Notes: generated by a model from the sequence alone, not told the origin. A stretch of 32,649 nucleotides of DNA from Salinivirgaceae bacterium (GCA_027858775.1 JAQICA010000123.1:1-32649), one strand, 5' to 3'. Positions 18,384 through 27,201 are shown, numbered from the stretch's first letter. A program made the numbers and translations.

Positions 18384-18943
18384 TGTGGATAAACGGCAAA
18401 ATACCGCTTACACGAACAATTTCGCCACAGGAACTTGCCCACATGCTACCACGCGAAGATACTGAGCTTATTGACAATGCCGTGCACATTAGCACATCGC
18501 GCATTCCCTTTTTTGCGCAACATAAACTTGTATTGCGCATAGACGACAAAACCATCAACTATAAACTTGGCGTTCCATCAATGTGGCCGCTCATCTTATT
18601 CTTATACCTCGCGGTACTATTCCTGGCCGGGCTCACCAACTGGAAAATGTTGGTTGTAGGATCGATTGTAGTTACTGGAATTGCCTTTGCCATTTATGTT
18701 TTGAACGATAAAGGAGCTCGCAATTATGTACACAAACACACGGGCGATCTGGTTGCCGACAATGACTTACCGACAATTCCTGTTGCTCCGGATAAATGTC
18801 CGGCTTGCGGGGCGCCAATATCTCAATACACACAAGAGTGCAGCGCATGCGGTTTAGTTTTTAAGGGACATAAGCCACTCCAAAAACCAGAGACTCACAC
18901 CGGACCGGAAAGCACCCAAATTCATTATCACATTTCGAAATGA
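18383..18943 (+). CDS. Membrane protein with C-terminal zinc ribbon
   Basis: A 186-residue protein. The first 65 residues are soluble-looking and include a possible short domain with LVLRIDDKTINYKLG. Two adjacent membrane helices follow (about 67-84 and 88-107). After a linker, a zinc ribbon has the pairs CPAC (139-142) and CSAC (153-156), and the tail is polar and ends in HYHISK. The ribbon would lie on one face of the membrane and could hold a metal or a protein or nucleic-acid partner. It starts in the stop codon of the lipoprotein gene (one-base overlap) and its own stop overlaps the amidohydrolase start by four bases (ATGA). I do not recognise a family beyond the zinc ribbon. Confidence 0.82.
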   Translation: MWINGKIPLTRTISPQELAHMLPREDTELIDNAVHISTSRIPFFAQHKLVLRIDDKTINYKLGVPSMWPLILFLYLAVLFLAGLTNWKMLVVGSIVVTGIAFAIYVLNDKGARNYVHKHTGDLVADNDLPTIPVAPDKCPACGAPISQYTQECSACGLVFKGHKPLQKPETHTGPESTQIHYHISK

Positions 18944-20106
18944 GACGAATTGCAGCAAATTACATTTTCCCTGTTTCGGGCAAACCAATCCGAAATGGCA
19001 TTTTAGAAGTTGAAGATGACGGCACCGTGCGCAAACTCTACGACTTTGGCGGCGAAATGCGCGAATTGGCACACACCGAATTTTTAAACGGGGTATTGGT
19101 TCCCGGATTCATTAATATGCACACACACCTTGAGCTCGCTCATCTCAGTCAAATAACTCCTCCTGGGATGGGACTGCCTCATTTCATTAAATTTATTATT
19201 TCGCAACGAGACACACAGGCGACACAAACCGAGTTGCACACAGCCGACAACTACATGTACCGTAACGGAATAGTTGCAGCATGCGACATTTCCAATACCA
19301 CAAGCACAATTGAAGTGAAACAACAATCAAAAATACATTACCACACATTTACAGAGGTCAGTGGCTTAATGCCAGAGGTGGCACAAAAACGCTTATCGCA
19401 AACCCTAACCATTTTAAACGCTTTTCGCGATGCCGGCCTATCGGCATCTGTTGCCCCGCATGCCCCATACTCCATTTCGGAGGAGCTGTGGAATAGCCTA
19501 TTACCTGTTTTAAAAAGCGGAAAAATTACTACAATTCACAATCAGGAAAGCGACGAGGAAAACCGCATGTTTATGCAAGGTCACAGTAAATTAACAGAAA
19601 CTTTTGGGAAAATGGGCATAATGGACAACCACTGGCAGAAGAAAGGTCAACGCTCATTGCCACATATTTTACCCTGGCTAAGTGGAACTCACTTGCTTTT
19701 AGTGCACAACACATACACCCAAACGACTGATTTACAAACCCTAATAAATAGCAAGCTACCAACAGGGCTGGTTTTATGTCCCACGTCAAACAAACAAATC
19801 GAAAATCGGTTACCCGCTATCGATGCCTTCCGACGAATGTCGTTCCCCATTATGTTGGGTACAGACAGCAATGCCAGTGGCCAATCGCTTTCGTTACTAC
19901 CCGAAATGGTTTTGTTGCAAGAGGAAAAGAATGTGCAGTTTGCAGAGTTACTGGAATGGGCTACAGCCAATGCCGCAAAATTTATGGGTTGGTCTCAATT
20001 GGGAAGTTTCGAAGCGGGAAAAAAACCCGGCATCAACCTAATTAAATCGTTTGACTTTGAATCGATGAAGTTAAAACCGCACTCCTCAATTAAACGAATT
20101 CTATAA
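18940..20106 (+). CDS. Amidohydrolase-superfamily metal-dependent hydrolase (deaminase-like)
   Basis: A 388-residue cytosolic enzyme of the amidohydrolase fold, closest in motif style to the ATZ/TRZ and deaminase branch. Metal and active-site residues are visible in order: HTH in INMHTHLELAH (His61, His63), APHAPYS (His174), TIHNQES (His200, Glu203), LVHNTY (His256) and GTDSNAS (Asp309). The typical N-terminal strands before HTH and the C-terminal stretch FEAGKKPGINLI complete the composite beta-sandwich. The substrate cannot be read from sequence; an aminated heterocycle such as guanine or aminodeoxyfutalosine is possible. It is translationally coupled (ATGA overlap) to the zinc-ribbon gene. 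Confidence 0.88.
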   Translation: MRRIAANYIFPVSGKPIRNGILEVEDDGTVRKLYDFGGEMRELAHTEFLNGVLVPGFINMHTHLELAHLSQITPPGMGLPHFIKFIISQRDTQATQTELHTADNYMYRNGIVAACDISNTTSTIEVKQQSKIHYHTFTEVSGLMPEVAQKRLSQTLTILNAFRDAGLSASVAPHAPYSISEELWNSLLPVLKSGKITTIHNQESDEENRMFMQGHSKLTETFGKMGIMDNHWQKKGQRSLPHILPWLSGTHLLLVHNTYTQTTDLQTLINSKLPTGLVLCPTSNKQIENRLPAIDAFRRMSFPIMLGTDSNASGQSLSLLPEMVLLQEEKNVQFAELLEWATANAAKFMGWSQLGSFEAGKKPGINLIKSFDFESMKLKPHSSIKRIL

Positions 20107-20375
20107 TAAGTTAAAGGCAAGCAGAGACTAAGTGTCCGTCAATAAACTCCATTTTCTGCGTTACTCTTACTCAAACCCGCATTATTTACACCAGTAAACT
20201 CAACGGTTTTGAGTTACGAACCGACCAAAGGAAGCTCATGAGCACCTATGAATATATAGAGGCTCGCGAATAAAGCCTTGAAAATGGATTTTATTCACTG
20301 AACACTTCGACTTTACAGACAAGCTCTAAGTAATTCCACATCAACAGATTAGTGACTGAAAAACACAAGCACTAA

Positions 20376-20783
20376 TTATTGTTCACTATAAAAAATGGTA
20401 AGTTGCGTGCGAACGTAAAGTCGGTAGAGGTAAGCACCAAGAGAGGCTCCTAGCAGGTTTGCAAAAAAGTCTAAAAACTCAGCACTACGATCGGTTACCA
20501 AATACTCTTGTGCCAATTCTATTGCGCCTCCGTACACTGCAGGGATAAGAAAACTCAACAGCACAAATGTCCCCAGGGTGGTTTTTTGCGTAACCAATAG
20601 CGCTCTAAAAACCAAAATAGCGAATAAAAAGTAGAAAATGAAATGTACAATTTTATCAGCATGAGTAAAAATCAGCCACTCTGAATTAATTTCAGAAACC
20701 GGCATCAAACACAAATAACTTATGAGCGAAACATAAAACAACAACACAAGGTGTGTACAAAGAACGTTACATTTACTTTTCAT
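20376..20783 (-). CDS. VanZ-like membrane protein
   Basis: A 135-residue protein with about four membrane helices. VanZ-family hallmarks are DKIVHFIFYFLFA (44-56) and, further on, the conserved stretch GAIELAQEYLVTDRSAEF with DFFANLLGASLGAYL, where the glutamate, arginine and asparagine are the usual conserved polar residues. VanZ proteins are small membrane proteins with an ill-defined role, one of which gives low-level teicoplanin resistance. There is no vancomycin operon here, so a general envelope role is more likely. It is convergent with the amidohydrolase and monocistronic. The 269 bases between them show no clear terminator. Confidence 0.88.
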   Translation of the reverse strand: MKSKCNVLCTHLVLLFYVSLISYLCLMPVSEINSEWLIFTHADKIVHFIFYFLFAILVFRALLVTQKTTLGTFVLLSFLIPAVYGGAIELAQEYLVTDRSAEFLDFFANLLGASLGAYLYRLYVRTQLTIFYSEQ

Positions 20784-21231
20784 CTTTTTATAATTTTGAT
20801 CTCTTTTTGTCAGATAGAATTACTTTAATCCTGTTTGTTCCATCTGATTACAAATGTTTTTATTGGAAGTATTGACTACATTGAATAGAAGAATCAGCGC
20901 AGTTTAAAATCAAAAGTCCAAAAATTCTGTATTCTTTCGTGCTGTTTTCGTAAACGTAAAATTAGAAGAATTAATTTTACAGAGGCGTCAACTTTGATTA
21001 ACACAATTTACTATTCGACGAGTTTATCAAGCACGGTTTTTGTGTGGTTTAGATTTGACAAAATATCATCATTTGTTGATGAAAAACTGCGCAATCATGA
21101 ACTATTAGGCTACAAAATGGTTAATTTTAACACAAGTATTGTCGATTTATAATTACTCAAACTAAATAACAGAAAAAACTCATCCTCATCAGGCAGTTAC
21201 TGTTATTGTTCAAAAATAAACTTTTAACTAT
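20784..21231. other. Intergenic region between VanZ-like gene and hemW
   Basis: About 450 bases, AT-rich, without a supported gene. It holds a perfect inverted repeat GTAAAATTA/TAATTTTAC (20956-20964 with 20972-20980, 7-base loop) and a short CATCA/TGATG stem near 21069. Divergent promoters of both neighbours must lie here, but I see no convincing box. Confidence 0.4.
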
Positions 21232-22359
21232 ATGGCGGGCATCTACATTCATTATCCATTTTGCAAGTCGCGTTGCTACTATTGCGATTTTTATTCGGTT
21301 ACAGAAGAGAAGCTAAGCGAAGCTTTTTTTCAGGCGCTACTCTTCGAGCTGAATTTACGCAAAAGTATGCTTGGCGATGCCGTTATTGAAACAATCTATT
21401 TCGGTGGCGGAACGCCCTCCTTGCTTTCGGCTCCCAAAATTGGACTAATAATTGAAGAAATTGCCAAGCATTTTAACATTGCCGATCATGCGGAAATAAC
21501 CATTGAGGCCAACCCCGATGATGTGACTTCGGGATATGCACGACGATTGCACGAAGAAGGGGTAAACCGTATAAGCCTTGGAATACAATCGTTCTACAAT
21601 TACCACTTACGATTGATGAATCGCCGCCACAAAGTACTTAAAGGCATAAAAAGTATAGAAATATTCAAAAGTGCAGGCTTCGATAATATTAGCATCGATC
21701 TAATTTATGGCCTACCCGAGTTTACACTAGCCGAATGGAAAAAAACACTTAAAAAAGCTGTAAATCTCGACATTCAACATATTTCGGCCTATCATCTAAC
21801 GTACGAAGATAATACGGTATTTAGCACCTTAAAGAAAAAAGGTCTTCTTAAACCAGTCGACGAGGAATTGAGCTACCAACAGTTTATGTTGCTCAGTGAG
21901 TTTCTTGAGGCGAACAATTTTGTCCATTACGAAATTTCGAACTTTGGCCATTTAGGGCGGTTTTCCAGGCACAACATCAACTACTGGAAAAACATTCCCT
22001 ATCTGGGATTGGGGCCTTCGGCACATAGTTTCGACGGAAAAAACCGTTATTGGAACGACTCCAACATCAGTAAATATATTCGTATTGACAAAAAGATCGG
22101 CGACATAATAACCAAAGAAGAACTTTCTGCAAAAGATTTCTTTAATGAATACATTATGACGGGGTTGCGCACCTACTGGGGAATCGATATCGATTATATC
22201 AAGGAACACTTTAGTGAGCAACAAGCCATTTCTACCGAACGATTTGCCACTCCATACATTGACTCAGAACATATTCGAAAAGAGCGCAACAAGCTTATTC
22301 TAACAAAAAAAGGAATGCTTATTTCCTATAAAATAATTGCCGACCTTTTTATGTCGTAG
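21232..22359 (+). CDS. hemW: Radical SAM family heme chaperone HemW
   Basis: A 375-residue radical SAM protein of the HemW (formerly HemN-like) group, which binds heme and delivers it to acceptor proteins and is not a coproporphyrinogen oxidase. The cluster motif is CKSRCYYC (Cys11, Cys15, Cys18), preceded by IHYPF. The GGGTPS SAM-binding motif is at about 62-67, then come ITIEANPDD and VNRISLGIQSF. The stretch HNINYWKNIPYLGLGPSAHSF in the C-terminal half is typical of the family. The C-terminal HemN-like domain ends the protein. The start at 21232 gives MAGIYIHYPF, the expected N-terminus. It stands alone between two long intergenic regions. Confidence 0.95.
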   Translation: MAGIYIHYPFCKSRCYYCDFYSVTEEKLSEAFFQALLFELNLRKSMLGDAVIETIYFGGGTPSLLSAPKIGLIIEEIAKHFNIADHAEITIEANPDDVTSGYARRLHEEGVNRISLGIQSFYNYHLRLMNRRHKVLKGIKSIEIFKSAGFDNISIDLIYGLPEFTLAEWKKTLKKAVNLDIQHISAYHLTYEDNTVFSTLKKKGLLKPVDEELSYQQFMLLSEFLEANNFVHYEISNFGHLGRFSRHNINYWKNIPYLGLGPSAHSFDGKNRYWNDSNISKYIRIDKKIGDIITKEELSAKDFFNEYIMTGLRTYWGIDIDYIKEHFSEQQAISTERFATPYIDSEHIRKERNKLILTKKGMLISYKIIADLFMS

Positions 22360-22674
22360 CATTTTTCCTGACAAAAGCCTATCAATGTATTTCTTAACAG
22401 CGATTTAGTGTTAAGGCAAACACTAAACTTCTGGTAAATTGCAAGTATTATTTTTTATAGCAGACAGAAAATGTGGGGATTGCGGTGTTCAGCAATCATT
22501 ATTTTATCCCCAATGAAAAGATTAGAACCTGGCTCATAAGAGCATGACTGACTCGACACCTGTTATTCGCTCACACAGTAATTGCTACCAAATAAAAACA
22601 CAGCACAACAGGCAACCGATTTTCTTGCTCATTAACAGAAATTTAACTATTATTACGCATCAAAACCAAAATCG
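22360..22674. other. Intergenic region between hemW and the PAS hybrid kinase
   Basis: About 315 bases without a gene. TTTAGTGTT (22404-22412) pairs perfectly with AACACTAAA (22419-22427) around a 6-base loop. It is placed as a terminator for hemW but lacks a T-tract. The promoter of the kinase gene should lie in the second half and I cannot point to it. Confidence 0.4.
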
Positions 22675-25600
22675 ATGAGCAAGGAAGGGAAATACAATAC
22701 AGCAAATAAAACACCGGGCAGTACCAGCGACAACCGCCTTAGAAAACTCCTACATCAGCAGTCGACCTACATGTGGTCGTGGACACATGAACTGCCGCAA
22801 CCCGATATTGACACGCCATTTTTCGACAAACTGGGTGTAACCAAAACCGATAGTGAGCAATTATCTTCAATTCATACGTTGGTAAACCCACTGGATCGGT
22901 ATACGTGGCTTCGTTTTTTAGCCAAATTGCGCAATGCAAAGCCCATTGGGATTTTCGACATCCGATTTCAAAAGAAAAACGGAAAATCGCTATGGTTCAG
23001 AGTTACAACAGATAACGAGGCAATAAACACTAACCGATTCGGACTAATTACCGACATAACAAATGACAAAACTTTCTTAGAGCAATCGCGGAGCGAAAAT
23101 GCCCGATTGGAAAAATCTACCCAGAATAACTTTGGGCTCAATATAATAGTCGATGAACACTTAAACATTAAACACATTCATAATGCTGGTTCAATTTTAC
23201 GCCATTTACCAAAAAGTACCATTTCTGAATTAACCATCGATTCACTCATTGAAAAAAGCAGTCGCAACATCTTCCTAAAAGCTTTCCAACGCGCACTTAA
23301 CGAACCCGACAAAGAGATAAAAACCGAGCTTACAACAAACCCGGTATACACTCGCCATCAGAAGTATCTGGAAATCATCATCATTAACAAATGTAAAGAT
23401 CAGCAAATAAACGGATTGATAATCGATGCACGCGACATTACTCCACGCCGGGAAATGGAGAAACATTTAAAAAAACAAAAAGAAGAATACTGGGCACTGC
23501 TGGAAGAGTATGAGGCACAAAACACAAAAATAAAAATAAAGAACGAGATACTCGAAGCAAAAACTGACGAGATAACACAAATAAACCAAAAGCTCAGACA
23601 GTCAGAAAATCGATTTTTAAGCCTTGCGCGTATTGTAAATGAAGCCGTTACCATAAAAGAAGATGGGAAAACCGTTTTTGTGAGTAGTCGATTGGCAGAA
23701 ATTACCGGTTACCCGATCGAAGAACTTTACAATTTTGAAATTTCAAGTTTGGCTGAAAAGCCCATACCGCAAAATGCAATTACTCTCGAAGAAGCAGGTA
23801 TGCAAACGGTTAGTTTTTGGGGATTGGCCAAAAACGGAGAGCGGAAATTTTTCACAAACATTCACTATACCGAAAATGAGCCGGGGTTGCCAACCTACGA
23901 TTTTACGATAACAAGTGATCGTACAAAAGAAAAAATCCAAAATGAACTCCTTCGTGAAAACGAAATGAAACTCAAGGCAACGCTCGAATCGCTGGACAAG
24001 TATATAATTGTAATTGACAATAAAGGATACATTATAAACTATTACGAACCCGACAGCTCTCACACCAAAGTGTTTCCGGACAACGTAAGTTTTGCCGGAA
24101 TACACTATACAGAACTGCCCCTGCCCGACAGCTTTATCGAGCGCGTTCTTCAGGCAGCCATTGATGTACAGCAAAAAGGAACAACACAACAAGTGGAGCT
24201 ACCACTGAAAATTCACGGAAAAGCACGATGGTACTATTTAAGCATCTCGCTAAGGCACAACACTAACGGACAAAATATTGGCTGGACTTTAGTAATGGAC
24301 GACATTAGCCATATTAAAGCCACTGAAATGCAACTAAAAAACCGTGAAGCCCAGTTGTTCAGTTTAATTAATCATTTTCCCGACATTGTGGGACTAAAAG
24401 ATGCCGAAGGACGATGGATTATTGCTAACAATAAACTGCGCGAATTGTATGGAATAAAACAGCAACCATATTTACTAAAAACGAGCAGAGAACTAGCAAT
24501 TGTCATTCCCGAAAACAAACGAATTTACAATAAGTGCCACGAAACCGACATTACCGCCTGGCATAAAAAAGAGCAAATAAAATACGACATGGTGTTCGAT
24601 AGGCCTGACGAAACACCACGCTCATTCGAAATTATTAAAGTTCCGGTATTCAACAATGAAGGCAATGCAGAGTGGTTATTATTGCTTGGTCGCGACCTAA
24701 CAGATCGGAATATTATGACACAAGAGTTGAAAAAAGCCAAAGAAGAGGCCGAACGTGCAGATCAACTCAAGACAGCCTTCTTAACAAACATGTTGCACGA
24801 ACTGCGTACACCCTTGAATGGCATCCTCGGATTTTCGCAAATTCTCAGCCACAAGAAACACGACCCAGAAGAAGAGAAAGAGTTCTTGCAAATTATATGG
24901 GAGTCGAGCAACATACTACTGGGCATTATCAACGATATTATCGATTTGTCGCGCATGGAAACCGGACAAATTAACATAAACATCAGACCCACAAACATAA
25001 AAGACCTGCTAAAAGGCATTTACGAATACTTCGAAACCAAATACGACACAAACAAAATAAACTTCAACCTTGTGTTACCTACCAAACCGGAGCAAATAAT
25101 TATTGATACAGACGGAGTACGATTACAACAGGTCATTAACAATCTGCTTACCAATGCATTTAAATTTACTCATAAAGGAGAAATTAACTTAACCGTACAG
25201 ATTAACACCATTAGCGAAAGTTTAGAAATTGAAGTAAATGACTCAGGAATTGGTATTGATGAAAAGCATTACGACACCATATTTGAACGATTCAGACAAG
25301 TTGAAGAAGGGTTTACAAGAGACTATGGAGGCGCCGGGCTTGGGTTGGCCATCTCGAAAAAAATATGCGAAATACTCAGCGGTAAAATTATTGTAAGCTC
25401 AGAAAAAGGCAAAGGAACCTCTTTTGTAGTGAAATTACCATACATTAATTCCGGTACAATTACAACGGAAGCAAAAATGCCACCCGACATTGGTTTCCTG
25501 CAAAACAAAACCGTGCTAGCTGTGGAAGACGATGCAGGAAGCTACCTCCTGCTCAAATCTATTCTAGGCAGTTCAGGCTGCAAGCTCATTCATGCTAAAA

Positions 25601-25881
25601 ACGGGAAAGATGCATTAGAAACGCTTGAAGAACAGCCCAATATTGATGTTGTGCTAATGGACATTCAAATGCCCATAATGGATGGAATTGAAGCCACACG
25701 AAAAATCAGAAAAAGAGACCAGAAAATTCCCATAATTGCACAAACGGCACATGCATTTACAAACGATAAAGAAAAATGCGAACAAGCAGGGTGCAGCGCA
25801 TATATCACTAAACCCATTCGATTCAACGAGCTGTTTAATGCACTATATAAAACATTGAAACAAGCAGATATTACGGTGTAG
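22675..25881 (+). CDS. Multi-PAS hybrid histidine kinase with C-terminal receiver
   Basis: A 1068-residue cytosolic-looking sensor kinase: I see no signal peptide or membrane helix. N-terminal PAS-like domains lie at about 45-135 and 150-260, followed by a coiled coil (about 260-312) and further PAS domains at about 310-420, 425-555 and 560-685. The kinase core has the phospho-acceptor His708 in MLHELRTPLNG, the N-box NNLLTNAFKFT, DSGIGI and the GAGLGLAIS box. The receiver (about 942-1062) has Asp996 in VLMDIQMPIMDG and a conserved Lys in YITKP. No output domain is attached and no partner regulator is adjacent. The PAS domains suggest sensing of a cytosolic or membrane-diffusible cue; the cue is unknown. 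The following toxin-antitoxin pair begins only 88 bases after its stop. Confidence 0.93.
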   Translation: MSKEGKYNTANKTPGSTSDNRLRKLLHQQSTYMWSWTHELPQPDIDTPFFDKLGVTKTDSEQLSSIHTLVNPLDRYTWLRFLAKLRNAKPIGIFDIRFQKKNGKSLWFRVTTDNEAINTNRFGLITDITNDKTFLEQSRSENARLEKSTQNNFGLNIIVDEHLNIKHIHNAGSILRHLPKSTISELTIDSLIEKSSRNIFLKAFQRALNEPDKEIKTELTTNPVYTRHQKYLEIIIINKCKDQQINGLIIDARDITPRREMEKHLKKQKEEYWALLEEYEAQNTKIKIKNEILEAKTDEITQINQKLRQSENRFLSLARIVNEAVTIKEDGKTVFVSSRLAEITGYPIEELYNFEISSLAEKPIPQNAITLEEAGMQTVSFWGLAKNGERKFFTNIHYTENEPGLPTYDFTITSDRTKEKIQNELLRENEMKLKATLESLDKYIIVIDNKGYIINYYEPDSSHTKVFPDNVSFAGIHYTELPLPDSFIERVLQAAIDVQQKGTTQQVELPLKIHGKARWYYLSISLRHNTNGQNIGWTLVMDDISHIKATEMQLKNREAQLFSLINHFPDIVGLKDAEGRWIIANNKLRELYGIKQQPYLLKTSRELAIVIPENKRIYNKCHETDITAWHKKEQIKYDMVFDRPDETPRSFEIIKVPVFNNEGNAEWLLLLGRDLTDRNIMTQELKKAKEEAERADQLKTAFLTNMLHELRTPLNGILGFSQILSHKKHDPEEEKEFLQIIWESSNILLGIINDIIDLSRMETGQININIRPTNIKDLLKGIYEYFETKYDTNKINFNLVLPTKPEQIIIDTDGVRLQQVINNLLTNAFKFTHKGEINLTVQINTISESLEIEVNDSGIGIDEKHYDTIFERFRQVEEGFTRDYGGAGLGLAISKKICEILSGKIIVSSEKGKGTSFVVKLPYINSGTITTEAKMPPDIGFLQNKTVLAVEDDAGSYLLLKSILGSSGCKLIHAKNGKDALETLEEQPNIDVVLMDIQMPIMDGIEATRKIRKRDQKIPIIAQTAHAFTNDKEKCEQAGCSAYITKPIRFNELFNALYKTLKQADITV

Positions 25882-25885
25882 AAAA

Positions 25886-25899
25886 GTTATAGCACATGC
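25886..25899 (+). repeat. Left flank repeat of the VapBC pair
   Basis: GTTATAGCACATGC lies five bases after the kinase stop codon. Its AGCACATGC part recurs in the same orientation at 26599-26607, and its GTTATAGC part is the exact reverse complement of GCTATAAC at 26606-26613. The two copies bracket the toxin-antitoxin genes. Confidence 0.6.
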
Positions 25900-25969
25900 G
25901 GCATACTATTTGGGGCCGCTACTAAAGGAAACATATTCCAACAATTTTCGTAAATTTGAAATAAAAACT

Positions 25970-26206
25970 ATGATTACGGATAATCAAATAAGACATCAAA
26001 TATTTCGCAGAGTTAGCCGGATTCCTAAAGAAAAACTGAAGGAATTAAGTGATTTTTTATCCAAACTTGAAGATAGTTTTAGTAAAAAGCAAAAAGTCCT
26101 ATCTTTTGCTGGAGCTTGGAAAGACATTGATGACGATGTATTTAGCGAATTAACGGACAAATTGATTGAAAATCGAAGCAAAAACAGAAAAAGGATAGAT
26201 GAATAG
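25970..26206 (+). CDS. Antitoxin of a VapBC-type pair
   Basis: A 78-residue basic and acidic small protein from the ATG at 25970; an upstream TTG at 25910 is in frame but not preferred. The middle is helical (IPKEKLKELSDFLSKLE), and the tail FAGAWKDIDDDVFSEL followed by an Arg/Lys-rich end resembles the toxin-binding C-termini of Bacteroidota VapB-like or DUF2281-like antitoxins. It would neutralise the PIN toxin and probably repress the operon, though I do not see a clear DNA-binding domain. It overlaps the toxin gene by eight bases, as is usual for such pairs. Confidence 0.8.
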   Translation: MITDNQIRHQIFRRVSRIPKEKLKELSDFLSKLEDSFSKKQKVLSFAGAWKDIDDDVFSELTDKLIENRSKNRKRIDE

Positions 26207-26612
26207 GACATTAATTGACACTGATATTTTGTCTTACTACTTTAAGGGCAATCAGATAGTTGTAAAAAACTTTGAAAATTATCTTCAAGACTTTGATTTA
26301 ATTGAAATCAGCATCATTACATACTACGAAATTATTGGTGGCCTGATGGCTAAAAACGCACTCATGCAACTCAATGTTTTTCAAGATTTTGTTGATCAAA
26401 ATATAGTTGTTCCGATGACAGAAAATTCAGCGAAGATTTCGGCTGAATTATATTCGACTCTAAGACAACAAGGCAATACTGTGGATGATATTGACCTATT
26501 AATTGCTGGAGTTGCAATTGATAACGATTTGACATTGGTCACAAATAATGAAAATCATTTTAATCGCATACCTGGATTGCGGGTTGAAAATTGGTCTAAG
26601 CACATGCTATAA
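26199..26612 (+). CDS. vapC: PIN-domain toxin of a VapBC-type pair
   Basis: A 137-residue PIN-domain ribonuclease. Acidic active-site residues are where expected: Asp7 in LIDTDILSYY, Glu44 in ITYYEIIGGL, Asp99 in VDDIDLLIAG, and Asn116/Asn117 in LVTNNENHF in the fourth position. VapC toxins cleave RNA, typically tRNA, in a Mg-dependent way. The start ATG at 26199 is inside the antitoxin gene and is preceded by AAAGGA. The stop codon itself is part of the right flank repeat. The pair is AT-rich and less polished in codon use than its neighbours, and it sits among noncoding repeats, which fits acquisition. Confidence 0.9.
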   Translation: MNRTLIDTDILSYYFKGNQIVVKNFENYLQDFDLIEISIITYYEIIGGLMAKNALMQLNVFQDFVDQNIVVPMTENSAKISAELYSTLRQQGNTVDDIDLLIAGVAIDNDLTLVTNNENHFNRIPGLRVENWSKHML

Positions 26613-26613
26613 C
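26600..26613 (+). repeat. Right flank repeat of the VapBC pair
   Basis: GCACATGCTATAAC overlaps the toxin stop codon. It shares AGCACATGC (with one base before) with 25891-25899 in direct orientation. GCTATAAC is the reverse complement of GTTATAGC at 25886-25893. Joining the two copies at the shared core would give a near-perfect palindrome. Confidence 0.6.
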
Positions 26614-26925
26614 AGCGGCGTATAAAGCAAAGCCAGGACGTGTGTTTTCGTGAGCTCCGCAGAACAACAAATCTTTGATTCGTATGATTATTCGAGAGTC
26701 CTCGAATTGCTAACAAAATTGGTAATTTTACAATTCGGGATTCGGGGCTTTCTTTTAACACCCCCAAACTTCGTTTTGACGGCAAAGAATGTACATTTGT
26801 AAAACAAAGCTTTGGCTTTGAGACCAGTTTTGCGGTCTTTTCAAGTGAGGTATTCACTTCATCGCTGCAACGATATGGCACTTTCAAAAACAAACCGACT
26901 GCAATAAGCCGAACATTTTTTACCT
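26614..26925. other. Foldback-rich noncoding DNA after the toxin gene
   Basis: No supported gene. Successive hairpins are visible: ATTCGAG/CTCGAAT (26690-26707), then GAATTG/CAATTC enclosing AAAATT/AATTTT (about 26703-26736), CAAAG/CTTTG around 26804-26820, and AGACC/GGTCT (26821-26838) followed by TTTTC. The left end reads CTATAACAGCGG, and CGCTGCAACGATATGGCAC occurs at 26863-26881, giving weakly complementary outer ends. This layout recalls integron attC sites, but no integrase is in the window. Confidence 0.45.
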
Positions 26926-27066
26926 AAGTTGAGTGATTTAATGGCATGGAAAAATGCTTTATTCAGGTACCCCCCTCCGACTTAGAATTTGTCGGGTTTT
27001 ACTGAATAAGTAAGGTGAAAAAAACACACTTTCATTGTTGTTAGTAAGAATCACTCAGTTGGGGGT
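26926..27066. repeat. Nested inverted-repeat element of about 140 bases
   Basis: Three nested inverted repeats share one centre: TGAGTGATT (26930-26938) with AATCACTCA (27049-27057), TTATTCAG (26959-26966) with CTGAATAA (27002-27009), and CCGAC (26977-26981) with GTCGG (26991-26995). No frame is coding. It could be a MITE-like remnant, an insertion-sequence end pair or a structured RNA. Confidence 0.6.
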
Positions 27067-27148
27067 TCAGTAGCAAAAACTATTGTATAACACCATAATT
27101 GCAGTAAAAAATTATTTTTTTCAGGTAACGTTTCCAGTCGAAATTATA

Positions 27149-27156
27149 TACATTTG
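27149..27156 (+). promoter_or_regulatory. Putative -7 promoter box of the threonine dehydrogenase gene
   Basis: TACATTTG fits the TAnnTTTG consensus of Bacteroidota and lies 45 bases before the ATG at 27202. A partial -33 candidate, GTTTCC, lies about 18 bases upstream. Confidence 0.5.
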
Positions 27157-27201
27157 TCCCAGTATAGATAAAACAACCTGAAATCATTTAAAATACTAAA
27201 A

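Noticed and set aside
20376-20783. VanZ-like gene as a vancomycin or teicoplanin resistance marker
   Set aside because: No vanA/H/X or regulator genes are nearby, and VanZ-like proteins are widespread with general roles.
26555-26893. Minus-strand open frame of 112 codons across the toxin end and foldback DNA
   Set aside because: It spans the hairpins and the end of the toxin gene, with no family signal; structure explains the open frame better.
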